Of a stretch of DNA of 64,000 nucleotides, positions 62,708-64,000 are shown piece by piece. This stretch comes from Hyperoplus lanceolatus. Lineage: Eukaryota > Chordata > Actinopteri > Uranoscopiformes > Ammodytidae. Positions within the stretch are counted from its first letter, which is position 1. Every line of letters begins with the position of its first letter. The notes under the pieces are model-generated. The model did not search any database and had not been told where the DNA came from. It worked only from the letters and a program-made list of their open reading frames with translations. Both the position numbers and the translations under genes were made by a program. The stretch lies in assembly GCA_026929865.2 (NCBI GenBank), contig CM049411.1:5912001-5976000 (forward strand), written 5' to 3'.

Positions 62708-63645
62708 ACACTTATAAAGAAATATGTATTTATAAAACATTTAGCCAAAGGTGATTTCTTTAGAGAAACTGACAAATCCAAAATGCTTCCTGTTCACCCT
62801 GTTAGTCTTTTTAGGATCCTTGGAATTTGGAGTTATGATGTAGAATGTGCTAAAGGGATAAGAGTTATGCTACAAAGTTCCATCGCCATTAGAGTAAGAA
62901 GGTCCCCTGTTCATTTCCAAATGTTTGTGGAGAATTTTTTTAAATTTATTGTTAGTCTATTTGCATGTGTAGGATTTTTTGTTGATTCACTTGTTTCATT
63001 GCACTTGGCTGGCTAAAATGGCCACCAACCATTTCACCAATGAAGTTCATCTTGAAAGAGTTTTTAAAATAGAGGTTGTAAGTAATCCTGTATCATTGTA
63101 AGGGTTTGAATCATTCTGGTTCCTCAATTTAGGGATTTTCGATATAACCAAACTGTGTAATCATAAAATATTAGACATTTAATGGTGGAAAATAGATAAT
63201 TCTAGTATATATACAACAAGCAGACGAATGTTTGAAACATTTTGCTGCTATAAGAGGCAACATGTAATGTTTTCTTTCACTAGATTGTTATGATACCACA
63301 TTGTTTCTATCAGTGTTGTTGAACTGAAATACTGCTTTGAAAATAGATCTAAAGATTGAATATCTCCTTTCTTGGATTTGAAAAAATATATTTTTAAGTA
63401 TATTTTTACGTCTGTTACCCCATACAGTGTTGTCCACACATTTCACCTTAATCCGTAGTATTAGCAGTTGCCATAGTAGCATACAATAAATGTTAATATT
63501 TCTGACTTTGAATGCAGTTCAATAGTAGAATGACATGTCCAGTTTGGTCTTTTAAAGTTATGGTAGATGAGGGAAAAGTTACGATTAAATTAAATGATTG
63601 TATTTAATGCTGTTTCATATGAATCATTGCTACACCCATAGAGAA

Positions 63646-63835
63646 TTAAAGATGGAGTCATTGATTCTGGAGAATGCTTTTTTTTTTAACAAAAAGTGAT
63701 TTAGTGTTAATACATAGCCTAGGCTCTGTAAGCTGACACACAGTATGGACAGGTAACGAATCGTATAGATATTAACTGATTTTGACAAAAACAAAATTCA
63801 ACAAGCATTCTTCAGAATTGCTGACTCCACCTATA
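63646..63835 (+). repeat. MITE family B, internally deleted copy
   Basis: TTAA then AGATGGAGTCATTGATTCTG at left, gctgactccacct at right, about 190 bp instead of about 360-500. Confidence 0.8.
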
Positions 63836-64000
63836 CATTTAGTTATTTGTTTACCAGATTGATATGTGAAATCGGCATAATTTTGACATGATGCATTGAT
63901 CGGACCAATGACAATAGACCTAAGAATCATGCTTTTGTCCATACTATTTGATCTGCTGCAGCTTTCGTATATCCATCATGATTTTTTTTCTGAGAAATTG

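Larger units (their letters stand above)
60568..63500 (+). other. ormdl3: ORMDL3 3' UTR and flank
   Basis: AATAAA signals at 62702-62707 and 63485-63490 suggest a 3' UTR of 2.1-2.9 kb, as long UTRs are common for this gene. It contains a MITE family A insertion (60863-61213). No other coding sequence is seen. Confidence 0.5.

Overview
This is a eukaryotic, vertebrate window, almost certainly from a teleost fish. Three vertebrate genes with GT-AG introns are recognisable. The spacers hold very long (CA)n/(TG)n, (CT)n and (AT)n microsatellites, many short inverted-repeat DNA transposons (MITEs), a Tc1/mariner copy and tRNA-derived SINEs, a mix typical of ray-finned fish. No prokaryotic features, CRISPR arrays or tRNA genes were seen.

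Layout. (1) 272-8565, plus strand: the last seven coding exons of NSF (N-ethylmaleimide-sensitive factor), covering the second AAA+ domain (D2) to the stop codon; earlier exons lie to the left of the window. A ~740 bp foldback element begins 27 bp after the stop. (2) ~9.3-15.8 kb: convergent NSF-WNT3 spacer, including the probable WNT3 3' UTR. (3) 15785-45980, minus strand: a complete WNT3 gene, four coding exons, 355 codons, with introns of 17.3, 7.1 and 4.7 kb full of repeats. Coding exon 1 (signal peptide) is only 80 nt and is easy to miss. (4) 45981-54830: ~9 kb divergent intergenic region. (5) ~54.84-55.35 kb: CpG-rich putative ORMDL3 promoter and first non-coding exon. (6) 56699-60567, plus strand: complete ORMDL3 coding sequence, three coding exons, 153 codons, followed by a long 3' UTR.

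The genes do not form a functional unit: NSF recycles SNARE complexes, WNT3 is a secreted Wnt ligand and ORMDL3 restrains serine palmitoyltransferase in the ER. The NSF-WNT3 neighbourhood is conserved in vertebrates, and ORMDL3 lies on the same chromosome (17q) in human, so the order looks like conserved synteny with rearrangement.

The most unusual points are: duplicated decoy splice segments inside ORMDL3 (two copies of the exon-2 tail and donor, and a copy of the exon-3 start ending in a stop); an NSF C-terminus unlike the mammalian one, directly abutting a foldback repeat; WNT3 exons 2 and 3 tightly bracketed by transposons or microsatellite; a candidate two-exon orphan ORF antisense inside WNT3 intron 1 (38377-38866); a 282-codon orphan ORF at 50246; and several related TTAA-flanked MITE families. 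All gene names rest on reading the translations by eye; no database search was run.
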